Notes: a model not told the origin generated them from the letters alone. Positions 1-6,891 are shown, counted from the stretch's first letter. The stretch: 11,918 nucleotides of DNA from an uncultured Collinsella sp. (GCA_900555765.1 USMA01000014.1:1-11918); one strand, 5' to 3'. A program made the numbers and translations.

Positions 1-1
1 C

Positions 2-1213
2 TACGCTTGCGAGCTTCCGGATGCACCGGTTTTGGCTTCGGCTGCGGAAGGCATCGCCCGAGATGCCGCCTCTGCGGGTCCCAGCGCGCATGATGTCAAC
101 GGACAGGTCGAGCGATTCGATGCACTTTCTCCTTCCGCTTTGGAGGCGGCGCGGCTTTGGCAAAGCGCACTACGGGCGACGCTGGCATCCGAAGATGAGC
201 GCGAAATCTTTTCGCCCGCACCGGCGCAGGGCACCGCTCGGCTGCGACGCGCAATTGCTCACCATCTGCGTGGGACAAGGGGTATGAATGTCGATTCCGA
301 TAACATTGTTATCGGTGCGGGCGCCCAGCTGCTCGATACCATGTTGGTTCAGCTGCTTGGAGCCGACAAGGTATATGCCGTTGAGGACCCGGGCTATTTG
401 CGCCTGACGCGCATCTATCAGGCTATGGGCTGCAAAGTTCGGCATATCCCGTTGGATGATGGCGGCGTGGACCTGAGTGCTCTGCAGAAAAGCGGGGCCG
501 ATGTCCTTCACCTGATGCCGTCCCATCAGTATCCGACCGGCCTTGTGACGAGCATTGCGCGTCGCTACGCGCTGCTCAGCTGGGCAGCCGAGCAGCCGGG
601 CCGGTATCTCATCGAAGATGACTTTGATTGTGAGTTTCGCCTTGCCGGCAAGCCGATTCCCGCGCTCGCATCAATCGATGCCGCCCAGTCGGTTATCTAC
701 ACCAACACGTTTTCGAAGAGCCTGTCGTCGGCGTTGCGTCTAGCGTACATGGTGCTGCCCGATGAGCTAATGGAGCGGTTTAGGCGCAACCTTGGTTTCT
801 ACGCCTCGTCGGTGAGCTCTGTTGACCAGGTTGCTTTGGCGCGTTTGCTGGAATCGGGTGATTACGAGCGACACGTGAACCGCGTGCGCGTTCGTGCTCG
901 CGAGGCGCGTGATGGCCTGATGGCGCTTGTGCGGAAGGTATTTCCGGCAGGAGAGGTCTCGATCGAGCATGCAGACGCGGGCCTTTACTGCACTGTGGTT
1001 GCGGAGTGCGAAGCGGGCGGAAGCTCTTTTGCGCAGGCCCTTACGCGCTCGAGTATCCCTTTTGTCGATATCAGTGACTGTTATTGGTGTGCCGATGGCG
1101 CATCTGTCCCTGAAAACTCAACTCAAATTCTTGTCCAGTATGACGATCTGAGTCCAAAAGTGCTAACTACCTTGGAATTGCAGTTAATGGGGGACATTCT
1201 GCAACCTAAGTGA
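2..1213 (+). CDS. MocR-type PLP-dependent transcriptional regulator (aminotransferase-like), 5' end missing
   Basis: The frame is open to the left window edge, so the gene starts upstream. What remains (about 403 residues) is a fold-type I aminotransferase-like domain. Seen: a PSHQYPTG motif (near 520-543), an EDDFDCEFR motif near 614-640 whose Asp should contact the PLP ring nitrogen, and a FSKSLSSALRLAY motif with the expected Schiff-base lysine at 716-718. This set, especially SHQYPTG with SK.LS.ALRL, is typical of MocR/PdxR-class GntR regulators, in which an N-terminal winged helix precedes the aminotransferase-like domain. That DNA-binding half would lie outside the window, so a true aminotransferase is not strictly excluded. 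The effector is unknown; there is no pyridoxine gene nearby to suggest PdxR. The TGA stop (1211-1213) lies inside the left arm of the repeat at 1208-1326, so the last Lys-stop is element sequence. Confidence 0.85.
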   Translation, partial: YACELPDAPVLASAAEGIARDAASAGPSAHDVNGQVERFDALSPSALEAARLWQSALRATLASEDEREIFSPAPAQGTARLRRAIAHHLRGTRGMNVDSDNIVIGAGAQLLDTMLVQLLGADKVYAVEDPGYLRLTRIYQAMGCKVRHIPLDDGGVDLSALQKSGADVLHLMPSHQYPTGLVTSIARRYALLSWAAEQPGRYLIEDDFDCEFRLAGKPIPALASIDAAQSVIYTNTFSKSLSSALRLAYMVLPDELMERFRRNLGFYASSVSSVDQVALARLLESGDYERHVNRVRVRAREARDGLMALVRKVFPAGEVSIEHADAGLYCTVVAECEAGGSSFAQALTRSSIPFVDISDCYWCADGASVPENSTQILVQYDDLSPKVLTTLELQLMGDILQPK

Positions 1214-1326
1214 GTAGACTTTTAGCACTTTGGCGACCAGGCAGTTTTGTAACAAGCTATCTACCTGCGGTTTTGAAAAGCAGGATGACCGGCCTGCTCG
1301 GGATGATCAAAAAAGTCTACTCACTT
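1208..1326 (+). repeat. Structured repeat element, copy A (16-bp terminal inverted repeats)
   Basis: The ends form a perfect 16-bp inverted repeat: aagtgagtagactttt at 1208-1223 and its reverse complement at 1311-1326. Inside are a nested stem (caggc 1238-1242 with gcctg 1292-1296) and a small hairpin (cctgc 1264-1268 with gcagg 1280-1284). The same element recurs in the same orientation at 2622-2722; the 76-bp core (1235-1310) matches 66 of 76 positions of 2631-2706. It holds no ORF. It could be a MITE-like or REP-like element, or a structured 3'-UTR RNA. No T-run follows the outer stem, so it is not a typical intrinsic terminator. Confidence 0.85.
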
Positions 1327-1360
1327 GCCGCGCAAAGCTTCTGCATGAGAAAAAAATGGG

Positions 1361-1426
1361 GTTTTCAACAGAACTTCGTCCAGCTCCCGGCAAGCTTTTG
1401 GCCAGTTGGGGAGGGCTGTTGAAAAC
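1361..1426. promoter_or_regulatory. Spaced 11-bp inverted repeat upstream of the nuclease-like gene
   Basis: gttttcaacag at 1361-1371 and its exact reverse complement at 1416-1426 are separated by 44 bp. A second palindrome, gcacca-tttt-tggtgc, lies at 1442-1457. Both sit in the leader region (1327-1509) of the nuclease-like gene, where I see no clear -35/-10 pair and no other gene. They may be operator half-sites or a structured leader. The regulatory role is inference; the symmetry itself is directly visible. Confidence 0.35.
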
Positions 1427-1509
1427 TTGGCAGTCCGTTCGGCACCATTTTTGGTGCGTTCGCGCCAATGCGTGACTGACTGGGTTGAAATTCGTGTTTT
1501 CCTGTGCCT

Positions 1510-2646
1510 ATGAAGGATCTACTTTGTGACATATCGGCTTTTAGGTACTGGCGTTTGCCTCCTCAAGTCCGCGCTTTGTGTCCGCCGCTTCCACGACCGG
1601 AAGAAGACCGGCAGCGATATGATCTCGCCCGTAACCCAACGGCTGCGGTCGCGCTCGGTTTTCCGTTGTATACATTGGTTCGGACGAGAAACAAACGGAC
1701 TTGTCCTGCCAGCATTAGGCAGCGGCTGTTTCTTGGTGAGCTTCCTAGGGAATCCGTGCTGGAAACGGAGCATGGGTTTTTGATTACGTCTCCTCTACTG
1801 ACGGCATTCTTCATGTCGCGGCTGCTGACGGATCTTCAGCTTCTTTTGGTATTGGCGGAGATGTGTGGCTTGTTTGCGGTGTGTGCCCTGCCGGCGGCAC
1901 TTGAGGCGGAGCTTTCGCGTGCAATTGATTCGGGCGCGATTTCGACAACGTTCGGTTGGGTGCGCTGCCCATCCGAGGACGGCACCGCCTCAAATTTATG
2001 GCGTCGAGACGCTTTGGTTTTGGGCGGAGACCTTGACCGTTTTTGTTCAGATGTTTGCTGGATGCGTTACGGCAATAGATTTATGGCGGTATCACAACTC
2101 GTTCCATTGGGTGCCGCGTCGCCTTTTGAGGCGTATTTGTTGCTTGGACTGCCGCGAGCCTTGGGAGGCGAAGGGTTTTGCGGTATAGAGCTCAATGTCG
2201 AAGTGACGTTAAGCACAAGTGCTCGAGCGATTGTGGGAAAGTCCCGTGTGTATATCGATCTACTTTTGTCTTCGCCGGACGGCAGGCGACAGGTGGCTAT
2301 TGAATGTCAGGGAAAGGCCTCGCACGGACGCGCAGGGGATGGCTTGCGTGACGCTGACCGCATGACAGCCCTTCAAGCCATGGGCTACGATGTACTTCTC
2401 CTGACACACAGACAGATATCCGATGAGGATAGATTCCGCGCGATCGTTAAGGCCGTATGCAGGATGCTCGATGCTGAATATCGTGATAAAAGCTCAGATG
2501 AGCAAAGGGCTGAGACATTACTCAGGTCTGAACTATTTGTTGACTGGACAAAATTGGGAGTAATCGACGGAAAGCTGCCCGTTAGACACAAAACAGCTCG
2601 ATCGTGGACGGCTGCGGTTCTAAGTGAGACGACCAGGCCGTTTTGA
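1510..2646 (+). CDS. Uncharacterised protein with C-terminal PD-(D/E)XK/DUF559-like nuclease fold
   Basis: This is a 378-residue protein of unknown role. The C-terminal third carries D250 (YIDLLL), then VAIECQGK with E265 and Q267, then an ADRMTALQAMGYDVLLLT stretch. This matches the layout of DUF559/Vsr-like PD-(D/E)XK domains, where a strand E-x-D/K-G is followed by D-R-x(6)-G-x-x-V-L. The N-terminal two thirds (ISAFRYWR near the start, then LITSPLLTAFFMS and LAEMCGLF) resemble AbiEi-antitoxin/DUF559 proteins and a multicopy Coriobacteriia family that I recall but cannot search. ATG 1510 fits the family start; GTG 1504 would add two residues. Neither has a clear Shine-Dalgarno site, so translation may be weak or leaderless. 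Base composition is more A+T-rich than its neighbours, which suggests acquisition. The gene lies between two copies of one repeat, and its last residues (SETTRPF) are encoded by copy B. Nuclease activity is inferred. Confidence 0.7.
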   Translation: MKDLLCDISAFRYWRLPPQVRALCPPLPRPEEDRQRYDLARNPTAAVALGFPLYTLVRTRNKRTCPASIRQRLFLGELPRESVLETEHGFLITSPLLTAFFMSRLLTDLQLLLVLAEMCGLFAVCALPAALEAELSRAIDSGAISTTFGWVRCPSEDGTASNLWRRDALVLGGDLDRFCSDVCWMRYGNRFMAVSQLVPLGAASPFEAYLLLGLPRALGGEGFCGIELNVEVTLSTSARAIVGKSRVYIDLLLSSPDGRRQVAIECQGKASHGRAGDGLRDADRMTALQAMGYDVLLLTHRQISDEDRFRAIVKAVCRMLDAEYRDKSSDEQRAETLLRSELFVDWTKLGVIDGKLPVRHKTARSWTAAVLSETTRPF

Positions 2647-2722
2647 AACAAGCTATCTACCTGTGGTTTTGAGAAGCAGGATGACTGGCCTGCGCGGCAA
2701 GTTCCAAAAAGTCTACTCACTT
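2622..2722 (+). repeat. Structured repeat element, copy B (left arm shortened)
   Basis: Second copy of the element at 1208-1326. The right arm aaaagtctactcactt (2707-2722) is identical to copy A. On the left only aagtgag (2622-2628) remains, and about 18 bp of the arm and adjoining sequence are missing. The nested stem is a full six pairs here (caggcc/ggcctg). The small hairpin is kept by a G-U pair (cctgt/gcagg). The upstream gene reads into the element and stops within it at TGA 2644-2646. Confidence 0.82.
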
Positions 2723-2789
2723 TGTTTTGATGAGAAACCGATGCCGAAGGCGGTCCTATTTCAGGGCGTTAACAAGTTCGTGAGGCACG

Positions 2790-2820
2790 AAAAAGGCCCG
2801 AACCAATACGGTCCGGGCCT
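2790..2820 (-). terminator. Rho-independent terminator of the rubrerythrin gene
   Basis: Read leftwards, an 11-bp G+C-rich stem with one mismatch (2810-2820 with 2794-2804, 5-nt loop) runs straight into a run of five T at 2794-2790. It lies about 35 bp past the rubrerythrin stop codon. Confidence 0.85.
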
Positions 2821-2854
2821 CATCGAGCTAGAGGTTATGTCTCAGGCAGTTGGC

Positions 2855-3415
2855 TTAGCCAAAGTAGCGCTTGAGCAGGCCGGCGAAAGCCTTGCCGTGA
2901 CGGGCCTCGTCGCGAGCCATCTCGTGCACGGTGTCGTGGATGGCATCGAGACCAGCGGCCTTGGCGCGCTTGGCAAGATCGGTCTTGCCGGCGGTGGCGC
3001 CGATCTCGGCCTCAACGCGCATCTCGAGGTTCTTCTTGGTGGAGTCGGTCACGACCTCGCCCAGGAGCTCAGCGAACTTGGCGGCGTGCTCGGCCTCCTC
3101 GTGGGCAGCCTTCTCCCAGTACAGGCCGATCTCGGGGTAACCCTCGCGATGAGCGACGCGAGCCATGGCCAGGTACATACCGACCTCGGAGCACTCGCCC
3201 TCAAAGTTGGCGCGCAGGTCGGCAACGATGTCCTCGGAGACGCCTTCCATCTTGGCGACGCCCACGACGTGCTCGGCAGCCCACTCGAGCTGGCCCTCCT
3301 CCTGTTTCAGGAAACGAGAACCGGGAACGCCGCACTGGGGGCACTTGAAGTCCTCGGGCAGCTGGTCGCCGTCGAACTCTTCCACATAACCGCAAACGGG
3401 GCAAACAAACTTCAT
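2855..3415 (-). CDS. Reverse rubrerythrin (rubredoxin domain first), probable NADH peroxidase component
   Basis: This is a 186-residue cytoplasmic non-haem iron protein that should reduce hydrogen peroxide, and perhaps oxygen, with electrons from NADH-dependent partners. Residues 1-36 are a rubredoxin-like Fe(Cys)4 domain: C5-x2-C8 and C25-x2-C28. Residues about 50-186 are a ferritin-like four-helix diiron domain with E74/E77, E107-x-x-H110, E135/E137 and E170-x-x-H173 as likely ligands. Rubredoxin at the N-terminus is the reverse of classical rubrerythrin and matches the clostridial reverse rubrerythrins. ATG 3415 is chosen because aaagga lies 7 nt upstream and the Cys motif begins at residue 5. 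A longer in-frame start at 3520 would add 35 residues with no family resemblance. The gene is monocistronic, with its own promoter and terminator. Such genes are often peroxide-controlled, but I see no clear PerR box. Confidence 0.92.
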   Translation of the reverse strand: MKFVCPVCGYVEEFDGDQLPEDFKCPQCGVPGSRFLKQEEGQLEWAAEHVVGVAKMEGVSEDIVADLRANFEGECSEVGMYLAMARVAHREGYPEIGLYWEKAAHEEAEHAAKFAELLGEVVTDSTKKNLEMRVEAEIGATAGKTDLAKRAKAAGLDAIHDTVHEMARDEARHGKAFAGLLKRYFG

Positions 3416-3499
3416 GATTCGATCCTTTCGATCGATGGCGATGGTGCGCTCGCCCGGTCCCATAAGGGCCCTCTCCGGACGTGCGTCTTGACGAGTTCT

Positions 3500-3527
3500 A
3501 TTATCCATAAATGCAACCAAATGTGAA
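3500..3527 (-). promoter_or_regulatory. Candidate sigma-70 promoter of the rubrerythrin gene
   Basis: On the minus strand, TTCACA (3527-3522) and GATAAT (3505-3500) are 16 bp apart in an A+T-rich stretch. Transcription would start near 3493 and give a leader of about 78 nt, which contains a possible weak hairpin around 3453-3478. The boxes are visible; promoter activity is inference. Confidence 0.5.
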
Positions 3528-3637
3528 GCCTATTAGGAATGATTTTTAATAAAACAGTTTTGAGATATGAAGATGTTGATTGATTAACGGTTTGCAAGTC
3601 ATATACGGACGCTGCTGAGTACAATCGGTCGAGCAAA

Positions 3638-3653
3638 TGTTGACCAATCAACA
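3638..3653. promoter_or_regulatory. 16-bp palindrome, candidate operator of the alcohol/aldehyde dehydrogenase operon
   Basis: TGTTGA-CCAA-TCAACA is a perfect 6-bp inverted repeat. It ends 18 bp before the alcohol dehydrogenase ATG and starts 12 bp after a possible -10 box (TACAAT, 3620-3625). A repressor bound here would cover the start of the transcript. The -35 match is poor, so the promoter itself is uncertain and an activator could be involved. Confidence 0.4.
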
Positions 3654-3671
3654 AATGAGGGAGCCTCCTTT

Positions 3672-4892
3672 ATGCATCTAGCCCGCCGCGCCTGGTGCCG
3701 AACATATCAAACGGTTTTTCGCATCGCATTGCCGATCCTGCCCTATACCGAGCCGCGCATTTTGGAGCATGCCGAGGATGTGCCCGCGGTGCTTCAAAAG
3801 CGCTCGATACAGCGGGTTCTTATCGTGACGGATCCCGGCATTGCCCGTCTGGGGCTCACGGCACCGCTCGAGACAGCGCTCGCGTCCAAGGGAATTGGCG
3901 TTGCGGTCTATGCCAAAACATCAGCGAACCCCACGGTTTCAAACGTGGAAGAAGCGGCGTCCCTGTATCGAGAGAGCGTCTGCCAGGCCATTATCGGCTT
4001 TGGCGGTGGCTCGGCCATGGACTGCGCCAAGGGCGTGGGGGCGCGCATTGCGCAGCCAAACAAGCCCATCAACAAGATGCGCGGCCTGCTGCGGATTCAT
4101 CGTCGCCTGCCGCTGCTCATCGCCGTTCCCACCACGGCAGGCACGGGAAGCGAAGTCACGCTCGCGGCGGTTATCACCGATGACGAGACGCACTACAAGT
4201 ACCCCATTAACGACTTTGTGCTTATTCCGCGCTTTGCGGTGCACGACCCCGAGTTTACGCGCGGTCTGCCCGCCTCCATTACGGGGCAGACGGGCATGGA
4301 TGCCCTGACGCATGCCGTTGAGGCCTTTATCGGGCGAAGCACCACGCCCTATACGCGTAAGATGGCGCGACAGGCGGTGCAGCTCATCCACGACAATTTG
4401 CTCGAGGCCTATGAGCATGGTGACGACATGCGCGCTCGTCGCAATATGCTTTCGGCGGCGTATAAGGCGGGCGTTGCGTTTACCCGCTCCTATGTCGGAT
4501 ATGTGCATGCAATCGCGCACAGCTTGGGCGGCCGATACGGAATTCCGCACGGTTTGGCCAACGCGATCATCCTGCCGCACATGCTTCGCGCATATGGTGA
4601 CGCCGCCGCCCCCAAGCTTGCCGATCTTGCTCGCATGGCGGGCATTGCGCCGGCTACCGCGCAGGATAGTCTTGCGGCCGAGGCCTTTATCGATTGGGTC
4701 GACCGCATGAACGAGGCCCTGGGAATCCCCAAATATGTCTTGGGCATTCGCCGCTCCGACATTCCCGAGATGGCGGCGCATGCCGATGCCGAGGCCAATC
4801 CCCTGTACCCCGTTCCTCTTTTAATGGACCGCCTGGAGCTCGAGCATATGTACGAAGTTGTTGCAGGTGATATGTTTGAGGACGAGAACTAG
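3672..4892 (+). CDS. Iron-containing (group III) alcohol dehydrogenase
   Basis: This is a 406-residue NAD(P)-dependent dehydrogenase interconverting alcohols and aldehydes in the cytoplasm. The N-terminal nucleotide-binding half has LIVTDPG, GFGGGSAMD (GGGS 111-114, pyrophosphate binding) and PTTAGTGSE. The C-terminal helical half has the metal ligands D210 and H214 (DALTHAVEAF), H279 (HAIAHSLGG) and H293 (GIPHG). The 14-residue spacing between the two late histidines equals that in FucO. The first 35 residues, ending ALPILPYTEPRILE, look like a clostridial subfamily with a long N-terminus, which supports ATG 3672; GAGGGAG sits 8 nt upstream. Its TAG stop overlaps the ribosome binding site of the following aldehyde dehydrogenase gene, so the two form one operon and probably one pathway. 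The substrate cannot be read from sequence. Confidence 0.93.
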   Translation: MHLARRAWCRTYQTVFRIALPILPYTEPRILEHAEDVPAVLQKRSIQRVLIVTDPGIARLGLTAPLETALASKGIGVAVYAKTSANPTVSNVEEAASLYRESVCQAIIGFGGGSAMDCAKGVGARIAQPNKPINKMRGLLRIHRRLPLLIAVPTTAGTGSEVTLAAVITDDETHYKYPINDFVLIPRFAVHDPEFTRGLPASITGQTGMDALTHAVEAFIGRSTTPYTRKMARQAVQLIHDNLLEAYEHGDDMRARRNMLSAAYKAGVAFTRSYVGYVHAIAHSLGGRYGIPHGLANAIILPHMLRAYGDAAAPKLADLARMAGIAPATAQDSLAAEAFIDWVDRMNEALGIPKYVLGIRRSDIPEMAAHADAEANPLYPVPLLMDRLELEHMYEVVAGDMFEDEN

Positions 4893-4900
4893 GAGGGTCC

Positions 4901-6280
4901 ATGAACACCGAGGAAATTGCGCGCATCGTCGGCGATCAGCGCACCTACTTTAAGACGCACGCTACGTTTGATGTCGACGCTCGACGTCGCGCGCTCGTGA
5001 GTTTACGCGATACGGTACGGGCGCACGAGGTCGATATCGCCCATGCTCTCAAGACCGATTTGGGAAAGTCACATGACGAGGCGTATATGTGTGAGATCGG
5101 CACCTCGCTTTCCGAGATTCGACATCAGATTGCGCATGTGGCTCGATGGAGTCGCCCGCGTCTGCGTCCGTGCGATCTCGCTAACGCCGTGAGTGTGTGC
5201 AAAACGCAAGCCGTGCCCTATGGCGTCACGCTCATCATGGCTCCGTGGAACTACCCGTTTTTGCTAACGCTCGAGCCGCTCGCCGGCGCCCTTGCCGCGG
5301 GCAATACTGTGGTCATCAAGCCGAGTGCCTATGCTCCGGCATCGAGCGCGGTGCTCAAGCAAAGCTGTGAAGAGGCATTTGATCCGCGCCTGGTGACGGT
5401 TGTCGAGGGCGGGCGCGCCGAAAATGAAGCGCTGCTCGACGAGTGCTGGGACAAGATCTTCTTTACAGGTAGCGTTCCGGTCGGCAAGCTCGTCATGGAG
5501 CGCGCAAGTAAAAACCTTACGCCCGCGACGCTTGAGCTGGGCGGAAAGAGTCCCTGCATCGTGGATGCGACGGCAAACTTGAAGGTCGCGGCACGGCGTA
5601 TCGCCTTTGGTAAGTGGCTCAACGTGGGGCAGACCTGCGTGGCGCCCGACTACCTGCTGGTCGATGCGCGCGTGCACGACGAGCTGCTGGACCTTATCAA
5701 GGAGGAGGCCCGCCGTATGTTTGGCGAGCATCCGCTCGATAACGAGGATTACGGGCATATCGTCAACGCCAAGCATTTTGCGCGCGTACGCGGGCTGATC
5801 GACCCCGATAAGGTTGTGCTTGGAGGCACGGCGCGCGAGTCGTCGCTCAAGATCGAGCCGACGATTTTGGACGGCGTGACCCCCGATGACGCCGTGATGC
5901 AGGAGGAGATCTTCGGCCCCATCTTACCGGTGCTGACGTTTGAGAGCCTAGACGAGGCCGAGACGTTTATTACGGATCGTCCGACGCCGCTGGCCCTGTA
6001 TATCTTTAGCCAGGACCGTACGGTTCAGCAGCGCTTTGTGCGTTACGTGCCCTTTGGTGGTGGCTGTGTTAATGACACCATTATGCATTTGGCCACGAGC
6101 CATATGGGCTTTGGCGGCATGGGAGCGAGCGGTATGGGGCAGTACCATGGTCGCGAGAGTTTCGATACGTTTAGCCACAAGAAGAGCATCGTGAACAAGG
6201 CAACCTGGCTGGACGTGCCATTTCGCTATGCTCCTTACGCGAGCTGGAAGCACAAGTTCGTGCGCATGTTTGTGCATTAG
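4901..6280 (+). CDS. NAD(P)-dependent aldehyde dehydrogenase, class 3 (ALDH3) type
   Basis: This 459-residue enzyme should oxidise aldehydes to carboxylic acids. Catalytic elements are all present: N117 in APWNYP (oxyanion), E212 in LELGGKSP (general base) and C246 in GQTCVAPDY (nucleophile). EEIFGPILPV and the C-terminal GMGQYHG..SFDTFSHKKS segment are typical of the ALDH3 group, whose members are shorter than the roughly 490-residue classical ALDHs and often prefer medium- or long-chain or aromatic aldehydes. There is no hydrophobic membrane tail, so it should be soluble. ATG 4901 follows AGGAGG, which begins inside the stop region of the alcohol dehydrogenase gene, giving 8 bp between genes and likely translational coupling. 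Together the pair can take an alcohol to an acid or clear a toxic aldehyde in either direction. Physiological substrate unknown. Confidence 0.93.
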   Translation: MNTEEIARIVGDQRTYFKTHATFDVDARRRALVSLRDTVRAHEVDIAHALKTDLGKSHDEAYMCEIGTSLSEIRHQIAHVARWSRPRLRPCDLANAVSVCKTQAVPYGVTLIMAPWNYPFLLTLEPLAGALAAGNTVVIKPSAYAPASSAVLKQSCEEAFDPRLVTVVEGGRAENEALLDECWDKIFFTGSVPVGKLVMERASKNLTPATLELGGKSPCIVDATANLKVAARRIAFGKWLNVGQTCVAPDYLLVDARVHDELLDLIKEEARRMFGEHPLDNEDYGHIVNAKHFARVRGLIDPDKVVLGGTARESSLKIEPTILDGVTPDDAVMQEEIFGPILPVLTFESLDEAETFITDRPTPLALYIFSQDRTVQQRFVRYVPFGGGCVNDTIMHLATSHMGFGGMGASGMGQYHGRESFDTFSHKKSIVNKATWLDVPFRYAPYASWKHKFVRMFVH

Positions 6281-6304
6281 AATCAGGTGACATAGGGACA
6301 AACA

Positions 6305-6340
6305 AAGTGGCCGCCTCTGCGTAAGCGAAGACGGCCACTT
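6305..6340 (+). terminator. Hairpin after the aldehyde dehydrogenase gene, probable terminator
   Basis: A perfect 9-bp stem (aagtggccg 6305-6313 with cggccactt 6332-6340) with an 18-nt loop starts 25 bp after the stop codon. The rightward T-tract is poor (ttctcac). The leftward strand has tttgttt, so it may act better in the opposite direction or need a factor. Confidence 0.5.
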
Positions 6341-6546
6341 CTCACGATGAAAACGTGTATTGGAGTTGGCAAGACCCGCTGCAACGGGTGCCATCCGTAC
6401 CCCTATCTTATCTGCAAGCGCTCTGTCTCGCAAGCGTTGCGGCAACTGGGCGAAAGGCGCGGGTGGGGCGAATTTGTGTCCGCGCGAGTTCGTAGACTTC
6501 TCTGTAAGGTTAAACGCTGGTTTATCCGGCCGTTAGGGGAGTTGCT
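6341..6546. other. Intergenic stretch without a convincing gene
   Basis: Contents: a short hairpin (acccg 6374-6378 with cgggt 6385-6389) and the AGGGGAG ribosome binding site of the HIRAN gene at 6535-6541. A small open frame starting at 6347 runs into the HIRAN gene in another frame and lacks a ribosome binding site and family resemblance. I see no tRNA-like or strong promoter pattern, although the HIRAN promoter should lie here. Confidence 0.4.
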
Positions 6547-6873
6547 ATGTACGAGCCTTCACGTGTTCTTCTGTCATTTCACATTGCAGGATTTCAGTAT
6601 GCCGACGGCGCTTTGGTCCTAGGCGATCTTAAAGCGGGCGATAAACTGACGCTGTGCACCGAGCGCGATAATCCCCATGACCCCGAGGCGGTTGCGATCT
6701 ACTATGGCAAGACCAAACTTGGCTACGTTCCAGGAAACGAGGTCGGCCCACTGTCCTTGATGATGTATTACGGCCACGAGGACGTATTTGAGGCCCGTGT
6801 GCAACAGGTTGCCCCCGAGCGCAGTCCGTGGCATCAGGTGCGCGTTGGCCTCTATGTGGTGGATGCTCGCTAG
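6547..6873 (+). CDS. Stand-alone HIRAN domain protein
   Basis: This 108-residue protein is almost entirely a HIRAN domain. Residues 10-36 read as SFHIAGFQY followed by LVLGDLKAGDKLTL, then ERDNPHDPEAVAI (39-51) and LGYVP (58-62), and then a second half ending RVGLYVV. This follows the family pattern of a strand-rich fold with E-x-x-N-x-x-D. In HLTF/Rad5-type proteins HIRAN binds 3' ends of single-stranded DNA; bacterial single-domain versions are widespread and poorly characterised, so a DNA-end or damage-related role is only inferred. AGGGGAG lies 5 nt before the ATG. It is followed after 18 bp by a small acidic/basic protein gene, probably in the same transcript. Confidence 0.88.
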   Translation: MYEPSRVLLSFHIAGFQYADGALVLGDLKAGDKLTLCTERDNPHDPEAVAIYYGKTKLGYVPGNEVGPLSLMMYYGHEDVFEARVQQVAPERSPWHQVRVGLYVVDAR

Positions 6874-6891
6874 TCGGCAATGGAGGCTGCC

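Noticed and set aside
1208..2722. Insertion sequence or transposon carrying its own transposase
   Set aside because: No transposase or recombinase motif is present in the enclosed protein, and the inverted repeats end each small element and do not bound the gene as a single unit.
1208..2722. CRISPR array
   Set aside because: Only two long repeats more than 1.2 kb apart with a gene between them; no short regular spacing.
3416..3520. 35-residue N-terminal extension of rubrerythrin
   Set aside because: The rubredoxin Cys motif begins at residue 5 from the start at 3415, which has a good Shine-Dalgarno site; the extension overlaps the predicted promoter and transcription start.
2624..3526. 300-codon rightward open frame antisense to the rubrerythrin gene
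   Set aside because: It begins inside repeat copy B, has no ribosome binding site or recognisable family, and mirrors the codon phase of the convincing rubrerythrin gene.
3939..4781. 280-codon leftward frame within the alcohol dehydrogenase gene
   Set aside because: Shadow of a well-supported gene; composition is an artefact of G+C-rich codons on the opposite strand.
6347..6622. 91-codon frame between the aldehyde dehydrogenase and HIRAN genes
   Set aside because: No ribosome binding site, overlaps the HIRAN gene by 76 bp in another frame, and resembles no protein I know despite a few Cys residues.
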